Source: Taenia hydatigena (lineage: Eukaryota; Platyhelminthes; Cestoda; Cyclophyllidea; Taeniidae). From it: a stretch of DNA of 64,000 nt. The first letter of the stretch is position 1; every line of letters begins with the position of its first letter. The stretch covers positions 23,391 to 87,390 of the forward strand of contig JADWOT020000007.1 of assembly GCA_036345935.2 (NCBI GenBank). Direction: 5' to 3'. Both the position numbers and the translations under genes were made by a program. A model generated the notes under the pieces. It did no database searches. It was not told the origin of the DNA and saw nothing but the letters and a program-made list of their open reading frames with translations. This document shows positions 24,100-35,240 of the stretch, piece by piece.

Positions 24100-25840
24100 A
24101 GTTGGAATAGGCCACCATTTCTTCAACAACAGCATGACTTCCTCACTTATGTCACAGCAAAATCACTCTGCCATTATTTTTGCTTCGTTGTGGTAGAATA
24201 AGCTAGTACATTGCCCCCTATTCACAACCCTTTGTCCTACTGTCTTTCCAAAACTTTGGCTGAAGATTCAAGCCGAACAAATATTCGTCTTCCTTCGCAT
24301 TGCCTAGAATATGTGATTGAAAAGAGAGATGAAGAGAAAAGGAAGCGGCCTGTTCTTGACTTCTCCTTCCACTCAGGGAGAGAACAAGGAAAGTTAACAG
24401 ATATTCAAGTCAAAAGCTTATTCTTTTCTTCATTTGGCTCCTTTTATTCCTCTACAACATTCATATCACTGACAAACCTCAACGCCACATTACACAAGAC
24501 ATCTCTGCTCATAGATTGAGCCTTTCCTTGCATCTAGACAAACGGATGCCTGCTATATCCTTATTTCCCATAAGAAGCAGTTCATTGTTTTACATTAACC
24601 TGGCTATGGACAAGGGTAGAGTATGAGGCGTTTAGATATCCAGAAATTCAATACGCTTTTGGGAAGTGTTTTCATTGACCCCTATTTAAACATCTACTGG
24701 TTGCATCTATTAAAATTTGCCTCGGAAAATCTCCATTCTGATGGAGAGCAGCGGGCTTCCTCTGAAGCTGATGCATCAGTCATTGGGTTAGTTCAGTTTT
24801 TTATAGACCGCATCCTGTCTTCTACCACAATTTGGCAAGAATCCAAATCCCTCTATAAACGAACCTTTTTTGCGTCTTCTAAGTGGGTGTCAGTGGGATT
24901 CCATTGATGTTGAGGGCGTCGCACAAATAAACACAAGAGAATGCATTTCAATGGTACGCATTCAAACAGGAAATCCATTTTACAGGCTTCAGGCACTTCA
25001 GCAAGTCAGCGCGGCGAAGTACACCCCAACATAGCATTAACGTTTCAAGGGAACTCTACCCTGGCTGAGGCGGGACAAGGTACTTCACTATCCCAGTTTC
25101 AATCTTTATTCCCCTCTCATTCCTCCTCATACTTAAACTAATAATGCTTTTCTGGATGGAGGATCCAAAACGGGCAACAGCTTTGCAGGCTAAAGGCAAC
25201 TTAGCAAGTCGTTGCAACGAGATGCACCGGAAGTGTCAGGGACAATCCACACTTGCCTTCCACGTGTGGACAACCGGGATCAACGCAGAGAGAAAGCTGT
25301 CCCCTGTAAAACTGCTTAAAATTAATAAATAACAGGAATAATGTGACAGATGCGCAGCACTGCAACGATAATTCATATAAGATCCGAGTGAACGAAATTG
25401 TTGAGAGTTAGAGGTATTCCGTAGCCCCAGTAATGTCAAATGTGATTCAGTAAAGCGTGTGCCAGAAGAGTGTCTGATTACCTGCTCAACAGGAAAGCGA
25501 AAAATGCAGCGAATTGGATGGTTGCCTTCCACTCCTACAAACTTTTCATAAAAGACACGAAGGTTTTATGTATCAGAGGAAGGAGGAAACCATTTCATTA
25601 TAGCCTTATTTCACTATACTTGATGGAGATAGATTTGACAAATGGAAGGAAAATAGGATCCTTCATTCCATAAAGCAAGTTGTGTTGTCAGAGACCTTGT
25701 GAATTTGCATCTGAGAAGCACTATTAAGCCAACTCGGAATTGATTCTGCTTTGGCGTATTAACTTGCGGAGACAGCCGAATAAACAATAAGGTAGCATTA
25801 GCCCCAAAATCTCCTGAGTTTACTGCTCTAAAGACGACTT
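24100..25840 (+). other. Arm-specific insert with coding-like open frames (unidentified), left
   Basis: This stretch has no counterpart in the outer arms, where 13,880-14,370 occupies the place. Open plus-strand frames follow one another: 24,211-24,519 (SRTNIRLPSHCLEYVIEKRD, basic cluster EEKRKRP), 24,620-24,907 (FIDPYLNIYWLHLLKFASEN, then ADASVIGLVQFFIDRIL) and 24,941-25,141. The pieces ILQASGTSASQRGEVH and ALQAKGNLASRCNEMH (near 24,981 and 25,181) look like two diverged copies of one motif about 200 bases apart. The amino-acid composition looks coding, but splice sites are weak and I recognise no family. It may be exons of a host gene or a degraded retrocopy. Identity to the mirror copy gives no selection signal because both arms are nearly the same. 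Confidence 0.35.
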
Positions 25841-27235
25841 TGTAACTTTTTAGTATAAAAGGAGGCCACACATCAGAATGGCATGGTGTCCTGTCCTCCA
25901 TTTGCGAACTTTTAAGACTGGTGAGTGGTATACGTGGACTGATTTGCCACACCTGATCCTACGCAGCATCTACATAGAATCTTTACCCTCTTTCATTTTG
26001 TTCGCGGGTAGAAAAGGGGATGTGATTGCTGAGGCAGGAAAATGAAGGGTAGGGTTGCTGCAAAGCAGTTATAACATGCACAGCAGTTTGGAAGTTGATA
26101 TCACTGAACTAGCATGTGCGCTGAAACATCTACTGTCTCCCTGGGATTCGACTGTTGGAGATTTTGTCAGTTACGAGCGCCTTCCTACCAATCCTGTAGC
26201 CGCGAGTGGGGTCGATTTGACGGCCACTCATAGACGGACACCGTCCATCTGCATGGACGCCCTCTCCTCCTAACAACTTTTTACGACTCCAATTATGCAG
26301 GCATTTCTTTACCGCGGTCCCATAAGAACGGGAATGCCACCGCCTAGTTGTGCTGCATGACCTCTCAGAGCACTGGACCAGTCTCCAGAATTATGGAAAA
26401 TGAGCCACAATTTGCACAATATGGCACTGCTCTACTGCTAGAATTTATTTCTTTTTACCCATTTGCATTTTTGGTCTGGTGGATAAAAGTTGGACTAAAT
26501 AAATAATAGCGTTGAGCTGCTGCAAAACTTGAGCAACTATTGTGGGCAGGCAAATATCGCTAAGCAGACATTGAAGTAGGGTTTAACCCTTGCGCAAGCG
26601 GCAACTTGGACAGTCTGCTGTTAAATAAACAGTTTGTTAAAAATCTAGCGCACTACCAACTTGACCCCTCAAGTCTACGTAACACACTGCTAACATTACC
26701 CTGTGAGCATTTCTCAGTAACAAATGGGCAAAGGACACATGTTTCGTGAAAAATGGAGTCAAAGGCAGATTCTAGTTGGATAAGGCATTCGTTTTGGTGA
26801 TAAGAAAAGTGCCTACTGCTAGGCGCGCGTAGTCTTCTAACCTGAGATGGATTTTAGTTTAAATAGCATATCTCGACCGAGTAATTTGAACATATTTTTC
26901 CATGGAGTTACGCTAAAACCGTTCTCATTCTGCATGCCAACTAATGACAAATCACTACTATGTTTCAAAAAAATGATACTGTGAGCAAAGGTACCAAAGC
27001 ATTAAAGTGATAATGCTCTCCCTCCCCAAAAATTTGAAGTACAATGTAGAAAGTTGGTCCTTAGACCGATGAGTTTGACCTTGGCAGGTGGTCGGTGGTA
27101 GAATAATGGAAGGTGATGAAGACACTTGGTTTATATGCATAATTTTTTTGACGCATTTTTAGTAAGAAACGAATAATCGAGGTGACCGGTCGCCTCCATT
27201 CATGTAATTTGCAAAGGCTTTTTGAGTCGAGATGT

Positions 27236-28125
27236 CGCCTGTTCAGCCAGATGAATACACAGTCTTTCCAGGACTGAAGAGGGGGACAAATAGACCACGG
27301 TGATTCGTTATGAAAACCCAAGTGTCATCAGCTCATTCCAACCAGACCACGAAAATTGAAGTAACAATTTTGTGAAGATGAAATAACTCCCCTCCTACTT
27401 CGTCTCAACTTCGAAAAAGCATTCAACCTACAGTCCAAATGTAGGACTTAATGCCTTACATGCTCTTTTCTTTCCATGGAGATAAAGCGGCAAGCGTGGA
27501 AGAGAGAAGTGAGCGATCCTTCTTTACTTCCCTAGGTTGCACTGTGGCAAATGACATTGTTCTTCCCATTGGAATCGAGTCCATAATTTACATAGACAAG
27601 AAGTCCTGCTCACACATTGAGTACTTCTACAACTATTGGGAGACATCGTTTGGCAACTCAAGGTCACCCCCTGCTGCACAGCTGTCGAGTCTCCCTTTCC
27701 TCATGTACAGCGAATCCCCGACCTCTTCTCTACTCTTTGTGGCATAAAAGGGAATCTCAATATCCGAGTAGAGAATCAAAGTACGTAATGCATTTTGAAG
27801 GCAAAGCCGTTGAATAATCAGTTAGGCTGTGGCATCCTAAGCCTCTTCTGAGTTCGGCTTATACGCTATCAACATTGATAAGTACTTACAATCTGATGTT
27901 CCGAAGAGTGTCCCTGTCAATCCTATTGTGGAGATGAAAGATGATATCCGGAGAAGCTTGAGAATGGAAACCAATCATCGCATGGTCTTTCTTCTCTTTC
28001 TAATTCTGCTGCCAAATCTACTCGCGTCTCTCTACTCCGAAAACTCGGGAAGGCGAGCGCCATTGCTTAATGGTGATACATGGCCTCCTGGAGGGGTCAA
28101 CGTGTTTAACAAGTCCATAAAATGA
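27236..28125 (+). pseudogene. Decayed membrane-protein coding fragment (unidentified), copy 2
   Basis: Plus-strand fragments, partly in one frame, read VEMSPVQPDEYTVFPGLKRG, later SLGCTVANDIVLPIGIESII, then EYFYNYWETSFGNSR. After stops, an open run from about 27,840 reads EFGLYAINIDKYLQSDVPKS, KDDIRRSLRMETNHR, a membrane segment VFLLFLILLPNLLASLY and a tail ending KSIK at TGA 28,123-28,125. The last run lacks a clear acceptor. The pattern suggests a polytopic or single-pass membrane protein of which only part is present; a GPI-processing enzyme crossed my mind but I cannot support it. It is broken by at least four stops and absent from the 15.7 kb paralogue. Confidence 0.45.
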
Positions 28126-28435
28126 TGGAGAATGAGGCAAACAAACAATTCAATAAAATCAAGCAAACCACCTGCATTTCACTGTGCCATCACCCAGTTT
28201 CGATTTGTTGCAATTTAATTGTTTATTCTATTTAAGAAAATAATATTTTAGGCAAGAATTTTAAATTAATGAGCAGACAAATTATTGTTTTGTGCAAATG
28301 AGGAGTTCATTATAATTTTAAGCCAGATCTGATGCTATTAATAACCCCACTCATTTCATGCCAAAGAATATAACGCTTTCCCAGTCTGTTCCATTCAACC
28401 ACAAATAGTGTTCCAAATGCGTACATCAAGAGATG

Positions 28436-28519
28436 TTAAATTAATGCACCATGCACCCCAACGATTGCGGAAGTTATACCATACCTGCTAGGCTTTAAGA
28501 CACTTTCCTCCTCGCGGCC
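28436..28519 (-). pseudogene. Orphan antigen C-terminal exon, truncated
   Basis: The minus strand reads GREEESVLKPSRYGITSAIV then GVHGALI and TAA. It matches the 3.8 kb exon up to TSAIxG and then jumps, because about 400 bases present near 3,450-3,860 are missing here; the membrane segment is gone. The acceptor position reads CATGG, not CAG. The mirror lies at 40,789-40,872 on the plus strand. Confidence 0.6.
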
Positions 28520-29519
28520 CATGCTAACGAGACATTCTGCTAAGTTTGGCATGCGGAGCATGCACATGTCTTAACCGTGAAGCGTTCATTAGTGAGCACT
28601 AAGAACATATGCCCAGTAGTGAACTCAAACGGTGCCCTTCTATTCATGAGAGTAGTGGTATGGTAGTGTCACACTGTTTTCGGTGCCTTTTATACCCCTT
28701 TCCATTTCGAAACCACCCAGCGTGATTCATATGTGGCGAGAAGAGAGCTGTTCTGGTTAAGGTTGTCAATTCGGCCATTGTGTTAAGGATGGCACACAAG
28801 TAAATTGTTCCATCCTTAGCTTCTTAGAAAACATGGCTCAAGCACCTCTATTGCATAGGAGGTCAAACTAGAGCAAAGTGTGACACAAGTAGTGAGGAGA
28901 TGCAGAGACTGTTCAGAAATCAAAGGCTTACGACTGAACGGATATTACCCGCATGGTCTCAAACTGCGTGCTTTTCCTATACACCATGCGCAAATAAGCA
29001 GCTACAAGCCCATTTGTAGCGCGTCCTTTTCGCTGACTGGGGGAGAAAGGCAGCCAAGTGTTTATTGCTAGCCAAACTTTGACATGAATGTCCAATTTGG
29101 GTTAGAGAATAACCACTTCATGCGACAGACTGTCTGCTTTGCCTGGCAGCAAGCATTCGGTCCAATTTTATGAGAGTTAAAGGTCTGAGAGAACATTCGT
29201 TTCTCTAGATTGAGCAAAGCTGCCTTTGCCTAGGGGAGTGAGGTGGTTAAGTAAAAATCCTTAGGAATATGGCCTGCCTAACTTGCAGTCTTTGTAAGGA
29301 AGCGCCAATATAATTTAAAATGTAAAGGCATATGAGGGAGTAAAGCACTGGCACCATTTATTAGTGAGCGTCTTTTCAATAATCCAGATGTGTGATTGCC
29401 GCTAGCAGGAGATTGGCCTAATTAAGCGAAAGGCATTCCTCATTTTATCAAACGCGATGTGACAGGACTTGGTTAAGCTTCAAAATGGATGAGTTTATCA
29501 AGACTACCTCCTTGGCAAA

Positions 29520-29935
29520 TTACTGCGGCCAATCCTTGAATAACTGCACTTCCACGCTCTTCACTTTAAGACACTCAGTAGGCTTAGAAGTCAGTGAGCA
29601 CTCTGAAATAAGCAGGCTGAGTAAATATTGACGCTCATTATAATGAATGATGCGTGCCATATTTGGTGCGGCGGAAAAAGTCAATTTAAAGAAGGTTATT
29701 ATCTGTTCTATTTTCGCACGCCAAGCTGTTATGTGTTCAATCCACTGTGCCACTTTTTCACATATCAACGGTGCCATACTGTACACATCCATTATTCCCA
29801 AGTTATCCCTCCATTCCTCCATAGACAAGTGTTCGGCGGATAGAGACATGTTTTTAACAATTGCGGTCACTGAAAGCACATTATGCAATATAAGTTTAAA
29901 AACATCAATGCAAGATAGAGAAATGTACCTGATTG
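29520..29935 (-). other. Insert carrying a 115-codon putative terminal exon (unidentified), left arm
   Basis: The minus strand has an open frame of 171 codons ending at TAA 29,520-29,522. The first 36 codons lie in S-block repeat DNA, but the rest has no relative in the matching places at 4,970 or 16,900. A possible 59-base intron (29,870-29,928; GTACAT donor, TGCTTTCAG acceptor) would begin an exon of 115 codons plus stop at 29,869. It reads AIVKNMSLSAEHLSMEEWRD, then VAQWIEHITAWRAKIEQI, then IIHYNERQYLLSLLISE: helix-like, with Trp-bearing amphipathic runs. I recognise no family. It could be a captured exon or retrocopy end, and is identical in the mirror. Confidence 0.4.
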
Positions 29936-30879
29936 GCTTTCTAGAGAATGGGAAGACGATGCAGTGAATGTTTCTCTTCTTTGAGTCTCTGTGAATCTCA
30001 CAACTCTCTTGGTTATAGAACTGACAGAAAGACATTTCCGAATATTGAACTGTCTACGCATGTCATTGTTAGCAATTCTCATTGTGAATTAAGGGGAGTC
30101 TAGGGACGACGCTGCATATCTGACTATTTACTGACTTTGACTCCTTTGTAGGGTATTAACTTTTCACTTTTCGCAAAACACTACAGCCTGATTCTCTGCC
30201 TTGGCAAACCGATGCCTCTTCCAACCGCCAACAGGATAGAGTGGATAGGGACTTTAGATTTGCCGAAATGGGAAGTTAGATGCTGCACAGGATCGTGTGT
30301 AGCAGCTGTAGAAAGTAGCGGCGGAAGTTCAGCACCTAATGCCAGTATGAATGCAGCCGCCTCTTTGCAATAAGTATTTGCAAGTTTATTTCGAAAGGGG
30401 TCGATTTAAAGTTATTAAACTTAGTGTTATCACGTTGAAAGAATCGCCACTTGCGCATTTTCGCCTTCCACTTTTGAATTCGTTCGCCTATAAGGAGTGG
30501 ACGATGTAAGGATTGAAACACTAATTTGGACATAGTTTTGAGTATTCAAAGTGTGTCAAGTCTTACAGCTTTTCTAATTCCGTGACCTACTCCTTTCTGG
30601 GATCAAAAACCTCGAGCCCAACGCGTAAATGTCATTAACGTCTGTCGTAACATGATCAGAATTATCTCACGATAATAAGGCGGTTAGAGCGAACCGCCAC
30701 AGTCAATTCGTCCAACTTTAGCCTGTGGAACGATGAAACCATATGGAGCAGACGATCGCGATGAGCACAAAATGACGGTGACTAATCTCTTTGCTAACTT
30801 ATGGTAAATTTCAAAAGATGCGGAGAAGGGACATTAAGATGGACAACGTGCCTTCGTCACATTCCATCCTTTCGCGTGC

Positions 30880-31110
30880 TTGACCCCATGTAGACTACCA
30901 GGGCAGACGGATTGTGCAAAGGATGCATAAAGTATGGACTGAGTTTAATGTAGTGCGGAAGACTCGTGTTACCCGTAGAGGGGAAGAGGTAGTGTGGCAG
31001 CTTATGCAGCATTCTCACGTGTAGCGCATTCTAGGTGGTGTGTTTGGTACCACGACTTTTGCTTTGATGCGATTCAACATTGCTTCCTCTTCTGCTAACC
31101 GTGTACAAGG
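30880..31110 (+). repeat. R1 repeat, copy 7
   Basis: This forward copy (GCAGACGGATTGTGCAAAGG at 30,903; CACGACTTTTGCTTTGATGC near 31,051) lies about 430 bases before the TATA box at 31,542, the same arrangement as copy 1 and its promoter. It is closest to copy 9 at 36,890. Confidence 0.7.
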
Positions 31111-31541
31111 AGGAGAGAAGAATAATACATCAGAGAGGCGGACGTTTCGTCTCTATAAAATGTCTCGATTCCTTCCACAACTCACCATTGCGCGTGTAAA
31201 AGTTTCGCAGAATGGCTAATGAAATCATAATAGCAGTCGCATTCTTTATTTGGTGTTTGTAAGTTTCCAAACACTGCAAGTGCACTTTTAAGATGTTGTC
31301 GATTCATAATTCTACACCTTACTCAAAACAACTTTTGCCTAACTAACTCGAAGTACGATGCGTGGCGTGAGTGTTCACTGCATGTTTTCACAAAGTTGGT
31401 GGCAGTTTGCTACTATGATAAGAAGTGTGAGAGTTGGATGTGGGAGGACACACGTATCCCATCACGCTGCATCGCGTAGAAGTCGCCTTTGTGGGTCAAG
31501 GCGAGGAGAGCCCATCGGCTGATATGCAAGCGAAGCATTCT

Positions 31542-31549
31542 TATAAATT
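31542..31549 (+). promoter_or_regulatory. TATA box of the single-FnIII antigen copy
   Basis: TATAAATT lies 16 bases before the upstream ATG (31,565) and 40 bases before the family start position (31,589, here GTG). If transcription starts about 30 bases downstream, the upstream ATG would fall at or before the cap site, which weakens it as a start codon. Confidence 0.6.
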
Positions 31550-31564
31550 CACATTGCGTTGTAA

Positions 31565-32173
31565 ATGGTAGGCAGTTGTGGTGAGATAGTGACGCTTCAC
31601 TTGTGTCTTATTCTGTTGGCGACTTTAGTTTTGGCTAAGGAGCATGAAAAACCTGTGGGTGAGTTGTATTTTTGCATTTAAAATCTCATCAGCACAAGTG
31701 TACAAGCTTTTAACGCATCAAGACATTTTTGGTCATAAACTTCTTTTCAAAGCATTCCCAATCATCTGCATCCACTCATTGTAATCCTGTCATTCTGCCA
31801 GGTCGTAGACACATGCTACCCACATTACAGCGTAGTCATGTTGGCTGATTATGACTTTTCCTAGTTTATTGAAGGGACAATGCCAAGAGAGCAACAACTG
31901 GCAAAACGCTTCCATTGGGATCATGTGGGTTCGCATTTTGTTCGCTTACGTTGGGACATGGAAGAATTAAAGGACGTGCTTGATAAAGAAATTGGACTGA
32001 CGGCAGTGTCGGCTTCTGACTCCATCTCCGTGAAGTCAGCATTTGCGAGCCTCAGCGAAGGAGAGGTCACACTTCGCGATCTCATGCCCAACATCAAACA
32101 ATGTGAACGTGACGGTAGTGCACAATGGAACTGTGATTTTGGAATTAGGCAAAGAAATTCAGACACAGGGCAT
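31565..32173 (+). pseudogene. Single-FnIII oncosphere-antigen-like copy, left arm (near-intact, truncated)
   Basis: At the family start position ATG is GTG (31,589), but an in-frame ATG at 31,565 gives MVGSCGEIV before TLHLCLILLATLVLA, so a lengthened signal peptide is possible. Exon 1 ends at 31,658 in phase 1 (GTGAGT donor). The FnIII exon starts at 31,875 after GAAG (or after TTTCCTAG at 31,864, which would bring a stop), giving a 216-base intron. It reads KRFHWDHVGSHFVRLRWDME, then LTAVSASDSISVKSAFASLS and GEVTLRDLMPN. One extra base near 32,096-32,099 then shifts the frame; the other frame continues VNVTVVHNGTVILELGKEIQ to a GTAAGC donor at 32,174. No C-terminal exon follows, because the palindrome arm ends here. 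This is the best-kept FnIII module in the window, and the family role is secreted oncosphere antigen. Confidence 0.8.
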
Positions 32174-32559
32174 TGGTAAGCTAATACGTGTGGTTTTGCT
32201 GTAGAATATACAACTCAGCGCTTATGCGTAGAACCCATAACTAAATTTTGCCTCATAATGCACATTTCGCATGGAGCAATTCAGTAATTCGTATGGTGTG
32301 AAGGTTACAAACGCCTTATCTATCTCATCTCGCCGTGCTACATCCCACCTTGCTTATAAATATCACTTTCCACTTCCACCCTTGTCAATTCCACATAAGT
32401 GTGGTTTTCACTGGCGCATTGTCTTAAGGAATGCTCAGTAGATGCAGTTTAGTGATTCGGGAGATTGAAGGACTCCTGCCGGCTTCATTTATGCATTTGT
32501 TACAGTATAAATCACTAGTTAGATGTGTGTTAATGGTAAGCTGGTAAAGCGATAAAGAT

Positions 32560-32740
32560 TTTCTTATACTTTTGGAAATACAAGACCGGCGGACCATATG
32601 ACACTTAGGCTGCATTTCACGCACGCTTGTACGATCCATCTACCATGAAAATGGAGACGAGGTCAAGTCAATGTAGACGCGCTGGCACCCAGTAAGAGGA
32701 GACATGTGCTTCACCTCATCAATGCGTTGATGATTGAGGC
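32560..32740 (-). repeat. R1 repeat, copy 8 (partial)
   Basis: Only the half containing GGAGACGAGGTCAAG and the ACCATATGACACTTAGG arm is clear. The GTTGCATCTTGACAG half is missing, in contrast to copy 3, its nearest relative. Confidence 0.55.
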
Positions 32741-34405
32741 GTCTTGTGAGCCATGCGCCAACAGTGGCATAAACAAAAACAATTTTAATGAAACGTTGTC
32801 AGTAGGAAGGAGAGAAATAAAACAGTGGTGAAATTATAGTAAAATACAACGTGTTAAGATGTTTGAGTGTTGTCTTCAGTTTTACGATGTTTCTACTGAT
32901 GCAGCAGAACATTGTCTTCTCTGCTGCCAGCGATTGAGGACACAGCGAGTAAACGCTGATACCTAATTGATAAGGCAGATTGCTGAGAATGTTGGCAACA
33001 AGTTATATCAAGTTATATCAATGCATTGACACGAGAGCTTGTGTGATTGCATGTGTTAGAGTCGAACTTTCACTTCAAATGCATTGCACCATGTGAGCGG
33101 GTGAGAAGCAGCTGATCATGTGATCTGTCTTGGTGATTTTACTTCAGTCTGCACGAAACTACCTTAAAAGGAGTTTCGTACCACTCATTGCTACTTTACT
33201 TCACTTTTTACTTAATCAGACAACCAGCAGATAGTGAAAGTGCCACATGTTTAAACGGAGTCCTAATGTAGCGTTTAAGCCTCATGTATCAATCTAGAGT
33301 GGAGAAGTTTACCCAAGTAAGCGTCGATGGTAAACTAGTCCAATGTCCAAACTTTTCAAGTAGCATGTCCTGTCTCATTTCAACAGATTTTGTGTAGCGC
33401 ATTTTAAATCCCTGAAGTAAGAAAATGCAAATTGATTTAGGGATGGGATTTTAAGCAGTCGGTTTCTGTGTTGTTTATTTTCGAACAAACAAGTGACGTT
33501 GCGGGTCTGATCTTTTGCCCCGCTTCTACCTCATTATAGCATATTTTGCGCAATATGATGTTAAGTTAAACAAGACACATGTGCTGCATCGCTTCCCTTT
33601 TTTGAATTTTGCTGCCTAACATCAAATTTCCACCCAGAATTATTATTTTATCAGACATTATTTTAACTTTGGTAAAGAAGTAACAATGATTTAGTTCATG
33701 TGTTATTTTGCCCTGAGCTGCCCTTGTTGCCTTGCCAGTGTGTCAGTCTGAAATCAAATCCATGCTCGTCGACAAGTTTTGGCTCTTCTAAAGTTGCCGA
33801 GGTATAAACGATTCACCCGAGTAGGAACCTTCGTACAAACTCTTGAATGGCATGATTTGGTTAGGAATTATTGCACCTTTACGTCTATAATTGTCCACTC
33901 ATACCTCAATCAGCCACCCTCATGGTGTTTTTAGGACCCAACTCGTAAAAGCGACTGCTGCACTGCCACACGGTACCGCACTCCACTGTGGCAATGTAAT
34001 TTACTTGCATCACAATGGGGCTACAGTCGACCCAATTTTGTGATGCTGGATGGAATTATCTGCAGCCACCCACATTTTCCGATACTCAGCCATTCATTCG
34101 ACTTGTTTACTAAATTTTTACTTAGGATAGGTGCTGTGAACACCGCGAAATCGGAACGTCACCTTTATGTTTCTTTTTGTTACAGTAAATAAGGCTTTGT
34201 AACTCCTTTTTTTCTGTCAGAAGAATTCGTTACTTTGCAATGTTGAAGGCCTCACTGCTAATGACGTATGTGACTGTGGCTCGCATTTGATTCATCGTCT
34301 CTACCGCTACCTTTGTTTGTTAAGTGGTGTAAATACAGTCCATTTGTTTCTTTCCTTAAGACATTATGCACAACTGAGTGTTCTCGATGCCTTCGTTTCC
34401 CTTAC

Positions 34406-34627
34406 CAGACATCGTATCACACATCCGTCGTCTAGCAATTCGACGTCTGAGACATCGGATGGTTCAAACCACTGCTGCGAAGCCAGTTGTTTGGGCACTA
34501 AACCTTTTTTAAAACTGATATGACCACGACTAAATTGACAGCAAGCAATTTTAGCCTCTTTGGAAAAACGTGAAATGCTTTTTGGAAATGCTGACAAGAC
34601 AGAATCCAACCAACTCATCAGTTCCAC
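34406..34627 (-). CDS. Putative 74-codon internal exon of an unidentified gene
   Basis: On the minus strand, TTTATTTGTCAG at 34,628-34,639 is a good acceptor and CTG|GTAAGG at 34,406/34,405 a near-consensus donor. Between them lie exactly 222 bases, open in one frame (phase 0 to 0): VELMSWLDSVLSAFPKSISR, FSKEAKIACCQFSRGHISFK, KGLVPKQLASQQWFEPSDVS, DVELLDDGCVIRCL. The composition (acidic loop, paired Cys, buried hydrophobics) looks like real protein. It sits in the only stretch of the spacer without a relative elsewhere in the window. I see no partner exon within the window, and the family is unknown. It may belong to a host gene running on the minus strand or be a stranded exon carried in by rearrangement. 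Confidence 0.45.
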
Positions 34628-35049
34628 CTGACAAATAAATTTTACAAAAGTCTACAAGTAGCAACAATTCACTTGTATGCGAGGTGCGGACAAGATGAAG
34701 TAAATTGCCGCCATCGAGAGATAGACCACATTTACTCCCTAATGTCAACCACGCAGGTTATGGGCTTCTAAAGGTACATGGCGGGAAAGAGCAACCCATT
34801 TGCGGTCCATTTGAGAGTGAAGCTGGCAAAGTTAATCAACTTAGGAAGGAGGTTGAACTGACGAATATTTGTCTCTTAATCATTCAAAGCCGACCGACTC
34901 TCAAGCATGTGTTTTGTTTTGCATAAATGGTTTATAATTTCGTCAAAAATAAAATCCTAAAACTGGGTTTTTAGTCTTAGGGAGGATTTAAAGGGGACAA
35001 AATCTTGCGTTGTTCTCACCGCTCCAAAATGGCACACGAGATGCCTTGC

Positions 35050-35240
35050 TTTGGGGCATCAATTTCCTTTATCATCCCACACGCAGTCAACAAGTAGGCC
35101 AAATTCGTGGAATCGCTTAGCTAGCCGTGATGCAGCAATCACGTAGCAATCAAATACTTCCTCACATATAAGATGTTTCAAGGACTGTAACTGGTGGTCC
35201 ACGAGGAGAGGGTGAATTGATGACGAGCTAACAACGCCGA
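35050..35240 (+). repeat. Block B, copy 2
   Basis: CAACAAGTAGGCCAAATTCG and CTGGTGGTCCACGAGGAGAG align with copy 1 at 9,350-9,560. This is the most diverged of the three copies, and its frame is interrupted several times. Confidence 0.55.

Larger units (their letters stand above)
26146..30878 (+). repeat. Direct repeat copy, partner of 1,303-5,176
   Basis: The block is colinear with the left-end copy, except that it carries an extra 1.1 kb (29,515-30,630). Its 30.0-30.6 kb part has relatives at 16.9-17.5 kb and 36.2-36.6 kb. It contains the better-kept membrane-protein fragment, an orphan C-terminal exon and the 29.5 kb insert described separately; the remainder is non-coding repeat. Confidence 0.85.
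17905..32184 (+). repeat. Left arm of the large near-perfect palindrome
   Basis: The arm is the reverse complement of 37,124-51,404; coordinate sums are 69,308-69,309 throughout. I noticed about 20 differences by eye, for example one extra A on the right near 47,638, G/T and C/T changes near 49,310-49,335, and a cluster of five in the last 50 bases of the FnIII exon. Identity falls abruptly at both ends. The arm contains, in order, R1 copies, a two-FnIII antigen pseudogene, an unidentified insert, the 26.1-30.9 kb intergenic block, R1 and a single-FnIII antigen copy. Confidence 0.92.
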
